64,000 nucleotides of DNA from Verrucomicrobiia bacterium (GTDB lineage: Bacteria > Verrucomicrobiota > Verrucomicrobiia > Verrucomicrobiales > DEV007), in assembly GCA_020439995.1 (NCBI GenBank), contig JAGROY010000140.1, positions 25,003 to 89,002 on the forward strand, in the 5' to 3' direction. Below are positions 48,101 through 54,951 of this stretch, in pieces. The notes below the pieces were generated by a model. The model made no database searches, was not told the DNA's origin, and worked only from the letters and a program-made list of their open reading frames with translations. The position numbers were made by a program, and so were the translations under genes. Each line of letters starts with the position of its first letter. Positions within the stretch are counted from its first letter, which is position 1.

Positions 48101-48923
48101 TGCCATTCGGCAGGGCCACCCGTCCCGATCCCGCAGCGCGAAATTTTCCATCTTCAGTCAGTTTAAAAACGAGCGGCCGCCGATCTGGCACAGTTAGGGT
48201 CACTTGATCGGACGAACCAGGCGGAAAGGACGCGATGCCATAGGCGCTGATATCAATATTCCCGCGTGAATCAAAACTGGCATTCTGCAGAGTAAAATCA
48301 GCGTCAAACTTTGGAAGTGCGATGTTCCCCGAGAGGCGTCCACCGAACTCGCCGGTTTCGACATTGATCCGCGCTGAGCCCGCCGCTTCCTTGATTTGGA
48401 TCTCGCCCGGCAGCGCCCAGTCCGGCAGCCCCAGAGGATTCGGAATCGCTCCCGCTGTGTCGTCGTAGACCGCGGCAGAGGTGGTTTGGTAATGACCGAG
48501 GATCGCAGCGGCACCCTCGAGATAACCACGGCGGGCGGTTACGAAAATCTGTTGATCTGGAGTTCCCTCGCTCGCCCCTGCCAATCGCTTCATACGCTCG
48601 GCCTCTCCCAGCACTAACATCACCGCCTCATCGGCAAGCGCCCACTGTGACTTCGGCAGCCCCTGAAACTGGGAAGCAATGTAGGCCATCCACGTGGTTC
48701 CATCCGGCAATGTTTCGACGAGAAGCCGCGGTGGAGCAGCGTCCAGTTCTTCCATGCCAATGGCAGCCTCGGCGATCAATCCCCGAAGCCACTGGAGAAC
48801 CAGTTCAGGGCGATTGGTCGAGGTGGGATCGTCCTCCTGGGCGAAGGTCGGGAGGATTGCCAGTGGAGCGATCAAGAGGATCGCTGCAGCAATGATCTGT
48901 GGCAGTTTCCTGTATGCATTCAT
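36141..48923 (-). CDS. Giant secreted protein of 4260 residues
   Basis: It starts at the ATG at 48923 with a signal peptide (QIIAAAILLIAPLAILPTFA), four bases after the previous stop. Residues 1-2900 hold helical domains and repeated beta modules of the kind seen in IALPKFDADFTLQNASF and GRLFFDAYDLAFEIPLASI, with scattered Cys. About 2920-3108 are two choice-of-anchor-D/HYDIN-like domains (VDFGLTPLGTSRSEVVRV). About 3110-3425 is a Ycf48/BNR-like propeller (TTNGGTNWSRQTS, LVTTDGGKTWNRN, ILRSVDRGVSWQVRD). Another HYDIN-like domain follows, then an internalin-B-repeat-like region, then more beta modules to the end. I find no enzyme motif, no sortase motif and no clear membrane anchor. A surface structure, matrix or adhesin is likely. 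A longer upstream frame overlaps the OmpA gene and is rejected. Confidence 0.9.
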   Translation of the reverse strand: MNAYRKLPQIIAAAILLIAPLAILPTFAQEDDPTSTNRPELVLQWLRGLIAEAAIGMEELDAAPPRLLVETLPDGTTWMAYIASQFQGLPKSQWALADEAVMLVLGEAERMKRLAGASEGTPDQQIFVTARRGYLEGAAAILGHYQTTSAAVYDDTAGAIPNPLGLPDWALPGEIQIKEAAGSARINVETGEFGGRLSGNIALPKFDADFTLQNASFDSRGNIDISAYGIASFPPGSSDQVTLTVPDRRPLVFKLTEDGKFRAAGSGRVALPNGTQFEAYFDADDPNYEFGIAFSGALTLEMANAVKALLPTIDETTNTNLSLEEMDGIARFLGKFGNGVEAMAIETPELRSLDNLNVGVAPEFKEQEVSVPMDVLDAWVEGLGNEHVRALITAPLDASLSEVDDLLSALKGQIRGAQRGITPSLNQIRQLSRHAALHGRVMEILERSKTEFDLGNEDESARLLEEGGLVAAEAEDVALEYLEALPADAGAELIVAAVRFWLRADKLMAVLSTDDSVSLSPASLTVVQQKLSDAINDTLETHGLGPEAQIIDSALFEALTPTDLRTLLLVAVEIDKLQFLLSTETFVSRLDAPPITTLPEHEHQKVRALYDAAVAKGDMAGRAQHAVRLADIASVRSVFSSASQEADAQFAVSAINDTVLAVAGSNPTPEQQKLAAQLIEAGRNQLDLENAMAQRRADGIVGRDDTGNDPLLENVTFDELGKPFYQRWYTALVAAQGGIPNADSQLTLATVIKGVAQMQTERFQDGDVIEQNLSEAHDALLTMLDLIAIAENLLPDSAPDLSASWHPLHDEFLRITETHRLHSLLSSYGQAIAGAANRYGDGITDDSSIDLREAGNQSVASLSTAINAIAGVENEIFKFTLPGDMEVQRAYGRLAFNRISGDWEVDFGGRLFFDAYDLAFEIPLASIDSTGAFNVSLLADGPIGFVDGMEFSAAFAMTGNILTPLVNSASADGTLTYTPEGETPRPPYDVHLDYDFVDPGHRFAFDASFENQQELFTKELVVFEGGFSFALDLDGDNMPTQGGAEVAMTVGILLRPEAKSKSVELLNEDDFWLKFDGAAALDFSTTEQFVEVRLASGELFLPADIFSDGGGAPAKASLLRPLCVRYDFATQQVTFCDDEGELAPGVRFENIVVDIPGLDGGQLAITRADLSFDPANLIPVLEQLDAAITLPLPGSDPTESGSTATVNVDVVNWPLTGVPEEVTVALEEPLTLLDLNGFKVEVLANSGVVFEDCPAGLSFLHNSDTQETTIRVASGMKVTVDPDMVTREQDENGQPVTGAQSELSSAASGCFIWKIGDLPDFRLGNVTFAGRFKLGGDNGIAVKGAGSAPSAVVELQNITSIFERTPSNPNPFMIAVSGAIDFAGFVEFDLFGTAFIWDGTAINPFTSQIDDLFPAFQPGGASAALGENAIELASELLPLYPTELGLKFVNPDWPIIPPDDGTRGLFDPTNVIVLTSGVVTIPNGAAIDGGSPGISGSVTGVEVRFIDGPGGIPVPDFPTTMASIDSLRLSVSNLDIPPLGGIEGDLFLGNLSALSLNPPAINDVFFAGRLGGKVNDVGASILLAAKPDEFIGACFELSAGPAGIPLDGGMLGGILLTGGSGGINFKNSFADPCDFESYIDFDNMTENFPAAGTLPDPNNPNDPGRPANPEEIPFPLVEAGYVLSCVDTPFPPKSVNPLCEIHPVTGKAVFKLTTFSSGDATQFLSDLGITPATTDGLTVDAIVGRVVTALSAKVVLAKNQAMDALGGAEASEAHAYMNSLADQMLASFDDAARTILRSTIREFVEGRLDVAQCLLIDPTFPAANPTVYDLVHCMTQAGIPCFDTTLQLAGTFSHSAISTVLNGTGKVTLSTTGTAVLDGSINLIGIPVGTAKLAFSLTDSTGNINPAFGGLAEAALGPLELGSLSMALQCDGCFDAMITNFSDLLICLGAPGEQFAFDMLDQVFPEFAPWNRGAGKLPEHYASLQPRQQLAYIAGFFNYFQVVANNTAVNLSGEGEVATLPFAFDQVCFDDTLACFREFVVNVMLAFDPDDPTKGSGPSICFSGSVGPELFGIPLTGGADSTLATSMLYRLVDDNGTTRQELVSTAQFSPSQMLMSAIMGSYAYALPAVDQSLMGYSLRTDHFNPENVETLLRNPAEFAGEQLTQLVEEGTLTFGYQLRPLGYQLANGQARMIMPRIQTHPAGGTPWINPDTDDSLPSRMEIILTALSKGQIQNPQWRGTPDQLGQLFLLPGTSDCDTNSDVVRDRIDLDALATKDLASHYFPHGGIVGGAEFDLPNAIADAPPTGAIARLFRLPSLGSPDFSTDAQEWLANAQFLFADPKDTTNPRFNEPGYAYFTGTTCTGQMAFYLPAPNPPSFDFANGPLTDFIDQLKTGDLQAIVDSDRSVPNPASPFNTDLILLKGWMDVPIMGLPVARGSVDYNPGEQCFLLDARVLGAIDGEDPSWLHKLIGGSLVVEMKASDGLADDGTTVGGSSEQLADLGATLKPGIDMAAFVANVGRTMPKASARAGFTLDFDAILDDPALGLPTDLSEYIRMADAEAEFFAFSPFFDPQFGTADGVVVDESPLAVARRRGGMGMSAGFEFGYFPPRSTAAEQLVFKAAAKASFALTPDADIGLFPAFVGEIEGSATLPYSFTFDGTTTKPFVFDGMARFNSSPEIGEDHLFIDGGISAFDLGPFLRVSPLAGARDSLIGGSLHVTRTNQAQPAIGLTLNPAQAEIPIFGSIKGSIYGGTIDHTTRDTADDVNGLMASLDQNAPFTFSTLPGQDWSAVVQLDGKLEVRSPLNLKEIIFEAEPVTQNRKQVPFVAQVAGTGLESFEVRLTIPNGLVFTLFPGTAHASTYQVGDNSATCLLVNSDGRIYFDSGTRTLDLAGGLGSVMGRIELGYEPLGGLPVLSNSQPVAVAAALGNTNDQTITITNRSRNASQLIVDASLTDSTHFSVTPSRLILGAGESAPLTIRFAPRSSTIVQPRLLLANNSATPLVEIPLNGVVRTEPNIHVHTARVDFGLTPLGTSRSEVVRVTNTGDANLNCTNIATSSGEFTDNRTTLTVAPNQSRDILVTFTPTNTAAKSATLTFSTNDPDVPLASVALNGQGNDRFWYRQRRGSSADSLAAIGMRPDGKGYAAGPWASYFEAEINGRSWTGRDFPLGVEFQDLVVIDNSTAWAVGLADSAQAHVWRTTNGGTNWSRQTSALLNNSSDHWRGVKVITGTGRVVIVGDRNGAPRIVVEGSTDNYDLGVITGGGAALLDVAFGTTTTGVAVGADRTILVTTDGGKTWNRNSNIPTSVPTNTTLRGIAANPESTSNYIIVGDNGTILRSVDRGVSWQVRDSRNTSDLHDVVRGEPDRFFAVGDDGTVLRGDATGSNWTAEDALTSSDLRGVTVVGQGTTSPGDEVWAVSRSGDVFHRLNDPVSGPILVVNSDESLDFGNIGVGERLVGEVIVSNEGIDSGQVGIGSDNSEFAVDPKDDQTVLPGDSQTFTVTVERNNSGAVGANLTFTSSDKAIDRLNNIARADFRQPRFSPLGYLKMPATIDTGGVIDAVRVPFEITNIGQTDASIHSIEVRHPDDGSLWSTRLDGEQTLSVGDRSIVDVEFTAAEPGIYRALVEVTSDARNGVATVEIVVEVVAEPEVVVVRSEPPGMQFLIEYPDTSSYSGAFEIFEEATAFTVVEGAPTNVRSQLPRGQAVDLTSVQSLDKNGMHWEFQRWRPGDSNIIQFTAGDSASAFVAEFATSPVAGPTVADPSIIVANPCRFEIPPDVSFGPWVRITEAKLTTPWMGDASGSDFAVEGSLFLSLDRAYGSLTSSTVRVLAPNQAPILPPFRSKEMLEITPGSWSFDIDSAGLFSLSALTPGVQVLDRSALPPSQLDIAVDLNESKRTAGFRFATLDELSLAPGVLALGPGEVSLNVAIGNETNLLLSVDGSVRALANPTNPSQWIINRPFEFVFDPRLATLGALDDFQTRTQLADLLLVRIHGGQDTAIQPSFNGTTFGLAADNLHLEFFRNGDASQDVISDAVIDSTGTFNFNADLPSAGITAGPVTIRPQSTTGNNERATLTMNPFQALLEVDFPAVFINSSSSPVRWPSNTIGVNPDPLSTANFAFRTAIPSFNFEGFGFASRSKDEDNYFEWTRTTSSSTVKLRARNELYLGAMKFAFDVSNEDGISGSLSGRLGVENPAPLSFFSDRVSMSYDAGNPPEFTFNRVFTGVGCRIEVSSESPLVQACLLNTDDNEEIENWSKSICFPLSETD

Positions 48924-48927
48924 GTGC

Positions 48928-51900
48928 TTACTCCGATTGCCCATTGAGGCTGACTTTGATGAGATTGTTGATGATGACGACGACTCTGCGCCACTCTGCC
49001 AGTGACTCTCCATTAGGAATGGTTCCCGCTTCGGATCTCTGATCGAAGATGAAATCGATCCATGGCTCATACGGCTCCACCACGTCATCAGCGTCGAGTT
49101 GCTCATCCGTGACGTCATTGCGGGCCGGGCGTTCTCCCAATCCCACGGGAACCATATTCGCCCCATCCGTTCCAAGGATCTGAACCAGAGCGTTCTTCAC
49201 AGCATTTGCCCGGTTCAGCGACAGCGTCGCATTGAAGGCATCCGTTTGAGTGGTGTCCGTGAATCCGAGCACCGCGATCTCTGAATCTTTGCGATCCAGC
49301 AAATATCGAAATTCGGCGGCGAACTCCCGCAACGTCTGCCAGCCGCATTCTGTAAGCACAGCGCTGTTGATATTGAAACTGAAGTCCTGGTCGAAGTTGG
49401 CCTGTGCTTCCGGCGCGAAGGTGACAAGGTCGTCGGTCAATGAATTGCCATCGCCGCCCACTACAACATTGCCATTTTTCACTTCCCACACCCAACCTAG
49501 AGAAACATCGAGGCCGATCACCGATGCCTGAATGCCCAGCAGATCACTGGTCCAACCAGGATCCACCACGAGCGCCGGTTTCTCACCCTCGGCAAAAATC
49601 GTAATAGAAGTGGTACCCACCGCTTCTCCCACGCCGATGGCCAGGCCTCCACTGAGCGTGATAATTCCTATGCCGCCCTTGATGTCGTCAACCGTGTAGT
49701 CAAACGGAGAGGACATGGTCACGATATCCTGCGAGCCAGTCAGAGACACTGGAGTGAATCCCCATCCCAATCCGACCTGACCCAGCGCCGCGACAAATTT
49801 CCAGGGAGCGGCGTGGTTGTTGGTGCCGTCAGGGGCGGCCTTTTTTACTGTGATTTCGATGTAGGCAGCGCCTAGTCCGGCCCCAGGAATCAAAGGCGCA
49901 TCCGCTCCCAGGGCCACCGTAGTAAGGGTGAATTCATATTGGAACAGATTCGCCGTCGAAATCTCTCCATCGCCGACACCAAGGATTGCCGAGATGGCGG
50001 GAAGAGCGCCCCGGTGATTGTTGTAGATGATCATCAGGCGTTGCCAGTAGCTGGTTTCCGGCTCTAGTCCTTCCACGTTCCGACGGGACAGCAATTCCCT
50101 GATGACGGTGCGAACCAGCGGAAGATGATCGGTGGATACTTCGCTGTTGATGAGCGCGATACAGCCGTTAATCGCGAGCGCATTTTTCAACCGATCGGCG
50201 GTGGGATCATTGAAGTAACGATCAAGAAGTGTAAAGATCCCCGCTGATTGATTTCCGTTGGTGGCATTGTTATCCGCATCGTGGCCGGGGTTCTCGCCAA
50301 GGAGTGTGGATGACACCATTTCGATCTCGCTGGTGTGCAATGGTGCCCTCTGTTGAGAGCGCACAATGTCGCGCGCCTCCGACTGGAACAAGTTGATGAT
50401 TTTGTCAGAAAACGTCGCTGTGCGAGCCGTCTGAACAAACTTGGTCACCTGCTCCACGGCAGGAGCACTCGGGAAGGCGCGATTTGATTCTGTCAGGGTG
50501 ACTTCCACAAGAGTCGCTGGATTGCCGCCGATCACGCCCTGAATGTTCCGCGCGTCCAGGGTTCCTGCTGTGGTGATGAAACCCTGGGGATCAAGGCGCA
50601 GATACGCGTATCGCAACTCGCCCGCAGACTGCGAAACCAGAACAGCCCGCAGCTCGTCCTCCCATATTCCAGAGCCTTTGGCATGGGTCTGTTGCCACCC
50701 ATCAAGATAGCGCCCAGCCTGGTTGAGTTGAAGTGTCCTGATGCCGTCACTGGCAGGTTCGATGGTCTCGTATTGGCCGGTCAGGTGCACACCATGATCG
50801 ACGTCTCCTCCAGCCCCTCCAGACACGATGTCAGGAATGGTGATATCCAGCCGGCTTCTCAGATCGGTGATCAGCTCGTCGCAGTTGGGAGAACCGATGA
50901 CCGTGCTCCTCAGTTGATCATTGTAGAGCTTGGCATTGAGCCAGGGCTGATCGAATGTTCCCGGCGGCAATCCGTCTGCGCTGGCGATGCTCAGAGATCC
51001 CACGATATCGAGATTCGATGTGTGCAGTTGATTGCGCACGGCCGGATCAATCTGAAGAGTCCAGTAGGCGGAGAGTTCGTTGAAACGATTCACAAGTTCG
51101 GTGGCTGAAGGACTCAAGCCGACAAAGTTCACCGGTTGCTTGTGGCCCATTGCGCTGAAGAGTTCGAAGAATCGTCGATAGTCGGCAACCGCCAGACGCA
51201 ACCGATTATAGGCCTCGAAATTGGAGGTGGCACCTATCGCGGTTCCGGCAATCGCGGACTGAGCGTCTGCGCTGACCTTTGCTGACAGTTGCGGACGGAT
51301 CTCCTGAATGGCTTCGAAGAGCGGGTATCCCAGTGCCGTCTGAGCTTCCTGGGCGCTGGTGGCCGCTCCTTCGTTCTCAATGACCGTGAAGAACTGGTAC
51401 AACTCTAACATGAGCGCGAAGAGTTCCTCTTTAGTTTTGCCCGCAAGCGTGGCGTTGTTCAGGTCGACATTGCCGTCTCCGTCGATGCCATTTCGTTCAA
51501 AGACGCCCCGGTCCAGCTTCCCCCTGAGTTTGGTGGCCAATCGCACAGATCGGATAAATGGATCTTCGTCGTCATCAGCTCTGGGTGCACGCTGCCTGGG
51601 ATCAAGTCCGGACAGCTGCCCCTGGCTGGCTTTGAGCACCTCAGTCAGCAGCCTCGATGTGTCGCCAAAGGCAGTGCCGGTTCCAATCGCGGAACTTTGA
51701 TCGATGAGCCTCTCTGCGGACGAGAAAATTCTGCGTCTGGAATCGGCGAGTAGCGCGGGGAATTCGGTCGCGTTGTTGGGGAGGGCGTCCGCCGCTCGTT
51801 GTTGCAGGACAAGATAGTCGCGAAGCAGTTTTAAAACGGTCGAAAGATCGTTGGCTGCCTCAGCAGTCTTGGCCGCACCGTGGACGGCCCGGCCCAGTTG

Positions 51901-53817
51901 TTCAGTCTGCTCAGTCGTTAGCCTTTCACCGGCATGGTCGGCATGCCAACTGAGTAGTCGCCAGGCCCAGCCCTCGAGGACGCTGCCAGTCGCATCGGTC
52001 GGTCCCGGCGCGGGGAAGTATTCCGTTGTATCGTCGATGTTCGCTTGATGCAAGCCGCCTTGAATCGTTCCCCTGTAAGCATTCCTGTAGGCAAGGAGGG
52101 TCGCGGCAGCTTCGTCCAATTCACTTTCGCTGTTTTCGGAAGGAAGCACATTCTCAGGGTTCTCGGGCAGGGCATCTTTCAAGAAACCAAGCGCAGGAAT
52201 GGTGAAGCCTTTCCCTTCGATGCTGATTTCAAAGTCAGGGGATTGCCACTTTACGCTGCCACGCAGGGTGGCACCATCGGGAAAGAGAACTTCAGCCGTA
52301 CCGCTGGCGGAGATTTTTCCGTCGAGTGAGAGATAGACTTTCAGTGGCTCCGACTGCGGCACGCGGAAAGTGACGCCGCCATCAGCCATGGGTGCCCACT
52401 CACCGTAAAAACAGGCCACAAGGTTCGTTTCGCCCGACTGGGGATCGGTGGTCACCCGGGCGCTGCCTCCACCTCCGGGGAGAGGAAAGTCCCCCAGGGG
52501 CGGAATCACTTCGAGCCCGGCCCAGCCGTCCGCAGTCAGCGATCCTTCGCTCCATCCCACCGGAACGGCACCAAACAGTAGCGGCACCGGACTACTCAGG
52601 GGCCAATCAAAGTTCAATACGATTCCGGGCCGGGATACATCGTTGATATTGATCGAACGGGTGCCCGCACGGGATGGGATCGGGCTCGGGTCGATATGGC
52701 CGCGATGAAATTCCGCCTCGGTGAAGCGGATGACTACGTCGTCTCCCTGCTCTTCGATCATGGCACCAGCACCGATGGCAAAGTGAGCGCCGGTTGTTTG
52801 TGTCGGGTCGCCAATCCCTTCCGGGTAAAATAGAAATGGTCCAAGCTCGCCGGACTCACTTACGCTCACGAACGAGCCGAACCTTGGCAGCAGGTCATCG
52901 GCAAGGTCACGTGCCTGCCTCCCCGGCTCAACCAGTGCCACAAACTTTGATGTGTCGGCCGCCAGAACTCCGCTGGTCGGCGTGCGCACAGTCAGGCCAT
53001 TGGCATCGGTGGCTTCGATAGAAAGTCGAACGATGCGCGGCTTGCTGGTATCGAACGGCAAGGTGTAGCGCCAGTTGCTCCCAAGGCCGGGTGTAGCATT
53101 TCCGAGAGGAGTGTCGCCATCGTAGTAGACGACCGACTGGATTGGTTTGTCTGAGACGATGTTGACATTGAGCGTCGCAACACTGCCGCCAGGGCCAGTG
53201 GATGTCACAAAGCCAGCATCAACGTCAGAAATCTCGATGGGAGCGGTGGTGCCGCGTGCGCCGATCACCCGCCAGATCATAGAAGACGCTGCGACTGCAC
53301 CCGTGTCCACATGCCTGGTGATTTCGGCGGTCGCGGTAAGGGTGACAACGTCCTCCCAGGCCCGCAAATCGGCACTTCTTTGCAACCGGTAACTTTTTCC
53401 TGGCTCGCTCTCCCACGCCACACGCCAGCCGGCGCCCGGTTCACTCGCAGTGACGGGATTGCCTGCTGCATCCACCTTGACCACCTCCACGATCCAGAAC
53501 GGAAGGAACACGGTGCTGCCGCTTCCGCCATCGTACTTCAACCTCCAGAAGAGCGTCGCTCCGGCTGCGGAATCTGTATCGATGTAACTCGTCAGATCAC
53601 TGGTGGCGTTGACCGTAGCCGCGTCTTCCCATCGGACAAGATCGCTGCTGCGCTGGAGAATATACTCTTCGCCTGGAACGGAGCGCCATGACAGCTGCCA
53701 TTGTCCATCCGGATTGAGTCGGACGCTGTGCTCCGGCTCCGTAGGATCGCCATATGCGGCAACCATCGCAGCGATGATCGCGATCAGGGTGGAGAGAATG
53801 GGTTTCCTGTATTTCAT
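48928..53817 (-). CDS. Large secreted protein with a C-terminal OmpA/MotB peptidoglycan-binding domain
   Basis: About 1629 residues from the ATG at 53817 (signal peptide LSTLIAIIAAMVAAYG). The N-terminus has two tandem fibronectin-like modules (SWRSVPGEEYILQRSSDLVR and AWESEPGKSYRLQRSADLRA). Then come a beta-rich part, a long helical part, and a last beta region. The OmpA-like domain (about 1462-1590) has FNINSAVLTECGWQTL, EIAVLGFTDTTQTD, LSLNRANAVKNAL and VGLGERPARND, as in peptidoglycan-binding OmpA domains. The module AEVLFPDGATLRGSVKW recurs in the giant protein (GRVALPNGTQFEAYFDA), so the two genes share ancestry. It likely ties the surface structure to the cell wall. Confidence 0.88.
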   Translation of the reverse strand: MKYRKPILSTLIAIIAAMVAAYGDPTEPEHSVRLNPDGQWQLSWRSVPGEEYILQRSSDLVRWEDAATVNATSDLTSYIDTDSAAGATLFWRLKYDGGSGSTVFLPFWIVEVVKVDAAGNPVTASEPGAGWRVAWESEPGKSYRLQRSADLRAWEDVVTLTATAEITRHVDTGAVAASSMIWRVIGARGTTAPIEISDVDAGFVTSTGPGGSVATLNVNIVSDKPIQSVVYYDGDTPLGNATPGLGSNWRYTLPFDTSKPRIVRLSIEATDANGLTVRTPTSGVLAADTSKFVALVEPGRQARDLADDLLPRFGSFVSVSESGELGPFLFYPEGIGDPTQTTGAHFAIGAGAMIEEQGDDVVIRFTEAEFHRGHIDPSPIPSRAGTRSININDVSRPGIVLNFDWPLSSPVPLLFGAVPVGWSEGSLTADGWAGLEVIPPLGDFPLPGGGGSARVTTDPQSGETNLVACFYGEWAPMADGGVTFRVPQSEPLKVYLSLDGKISASGTAEVLFPDGATLRGSVKWQSPDFEISIEGKGFTIPALGFLKDALPENPENVLPSENSESELDEAAATLLAYRNAYRGTIQGGLHQANIDDTTEYFPAPGPTDATGSVLEGWAWRLLSWHADHAGERLTTEQTEQLGRAVHGAAKTAEAANDLSTVLKLLRDYLVLQQRAADALPNNATEFPALLADSRRRIFSSAERLIDQSSAIGTGTAFGDTSRLLTEVLKASQGQLSGLDPRQRAPRADDDEDPFIRSVRLATKLRGKLDRGVFERNGIDGDGNVDLNNATLAGKTKEELFALMLELYQFFTVIENEGAATSAQEAQTALGYPLFEAIQEIRPQLSAKVSADAQSAIAGTAIGATSNFEAYNRLRLAVADYRRFFELFSAMGHKQPVNFVGLSPSATELVNRFNELSAYWTLQIDPAVRNQLHTSNLDIVGSLSIASADGLPPGTFDQPWLNAKLYNDQLRSTVIGSPNCDELITDLRSRLDITIPDIVSGGAGGDVDHGVHLTGQYETIEPASDGIRTLQLNQAGRYLDGWQQTHAKGSGIWEDELRAVLVSQSAGELRYAYLRLDPQGFITTAGTLDARNIQGVIGGNPATLVEVTLTESNRAFPSAPAVEQVTKFVQTARTATFSDKIINLFQSEARDIVRSQQRAPLHTSEIEMVSSTLLGENPGHDADNNATNGNQSAGIFTLLDRYFNDPTADRLKNALAINGCIALINSEVSTDHLPLVRTVIRELLSRRNVEGLEPETSYWQRLMIIYNNHRGALPAISAILGVGDGEISTANLFQYEFTLTTVALGADAPLIPGAGLGAAYIEITVKKAAPDGTNNHAAPWKFVAALGQVGLGWGFTPVSLTGSQDIVTMSSPFDYTVDDIKGGIGIITLSGGLAIGVGEAVGTTSITIFAEGEKPALVVDPGWTSDLLGIQASVIGLDVSLGWVWEVKNGNVVVGGDGNSLTDDLVTFAPEAQANFDQDFSFNINSAVLTECGWQTLREFAAEFRYLLDRKDSEIAVLGFTDTTQTDAFNATLSLNRANAVKNALVQILGTDGANMVPVGLGERPARNDVTDEQLDADDVVEPYEPWIDFIFDQRSEAGTIPNGESLAEWRRVVVIINNLIKVSLNGQSE

Positions 53818-53925
53818 GGGAATGGCCCCGACACACTGGGACTCATTCACTACAGGGAGAAATTCCATCGAAAGGTTACACCTGAACGAAAATAGAATTC
53901 CCTTCGCGTCATGACTTACTGACAA

Positions 53926-54951
53926 TCAGTCGACTGGCTCAATCCGATAATATCCGGATCTGGCAGAAAATTGTGACGTGAATCTGCCCCGCCCAGCGTC
54001 ATCTGCAGTCACCTGCTCCACTTCCAGCCATTCAATCAGGTCATCGCTCGATCGAACCGACACATCGCTCTCTGGAGTGGATGACCAGGAGAGCTGAAAG
54101 GTAGCAGCGTCGATTCGCACCATCGTAAGATCCGTTGGCACATCAGGTGGTGAGGTCAGATCAAGATCCAACTCGACCGCGATCCGGCCGATTCGGGCAG
54201 TGGATTGCGCGCTGCTGGTATCGTCACCTAGAAACAGTATGTTCGGAACTTCGTAGGGGTCGAATGTGCCGAGGAACGGAATCTCAAGCCCCGGCCATGA
54301 AGTGTAATCTCGCAACGGCCCTTCGAGGATGGATTCGCCACCGACCTTCAGAACATAGCCGCCGTTGAAGACAGTCAACTCATAGGAGCGGAGCTCGCGC
54401 ATCGATTCCTTCGATTGAGGAGATCCCTCGGCATGGGTAAACAGCTCAGGCTCCTCACCACCTTCATAGGCCCAGATCTCATCCTCCCAGAACGCGATTT
54501 CGATTCCCTGCTGATCTTCACCGATCACGATCACCACAAAACCACCGCGGTCGTTTATTTCATCACCGTTGTCATCCCTGTCGATATGAGATTCACTGTC
54601 GATGGCCAGATCAAATGAGATCGAAAAGCCCGCTATGGAATCGAGCACCGGGGCATCTGGGTGAATTGCAGCGCCCGTGATTCCACCATGCGTAGAGAAC
54701 CCAGCCCGCAGGCTATGGTCGGGAGCCGATGTGAAAGTCGTCCCGAGTTCGTCAGAAGAATAAAACCCCTGCTGATTGAAGAGATCGCTACTGAACGCGA
54801 AAAACCCGTCGTCCGCCATCGTCTGTGCCTGACCGCCCTGGGGATGATCGGGCAAGTAGAGAACCACCTCGTCCGCCAGGCTTGTTGCCCCGAAGGTGAC
54901 AATAAGCAGGCTGACTAAAACGACGGGTGGGAGGGCGCAGCGGTTACTCAT
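53926..54951 (-). CDS. Secreted choice-of-anchor-Y domain protein
   Basis: A 341-residue protein with a signal peptide (VVLVSLLIVTFGATSLADE). The main domain reads VVLYLPDHPQGGQAQTMADD, FNQQGFYSSDELG and SFDLAIDSESH, then LRDYTSWPG and VPNILFLGDDTSS, as in choice-of-anchor-Y lectin-like domains. A C-terminal fibronectin-like module (LSWSSTPESDVSVRSSDDLI) matches those at the start of the OmpA protein. Its ATG overlaps the kinase stop by four bases, so it is translated with the kinase. It is a probable surface or matrix component. Confidence 0.85.
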   Translation of the reverse strand: MSNRCALPPVVLVSLLIVTFGATSLADEVVLYLPDHPQGGQAQTMADDGFFAFSSDLFNQQGFYSSDELGTTFTSAPDHSLRAGFSTHGGITGAAIHPDAPVLDSIAGFSISFDLAIDSESHIDRDDNGDEINDRGGFVVIVIGEDQQGIEIAFWEDEIWAYEGGEEPELFTHAEGSPQSKESMRELRSYELTVFNGGYVLKVGGESILEGPLRDYTSWPGLEIPFLGTFDPYEVPNILFLGDDTSSAQSTARIGRIAVELDLDLTSPPDVPTDLTMVRIDAATFQLSWSSTPESDVSVRSSDDLIEWLEVEQVTADDAGRGRFTSQFSARSGYYRIEPVD

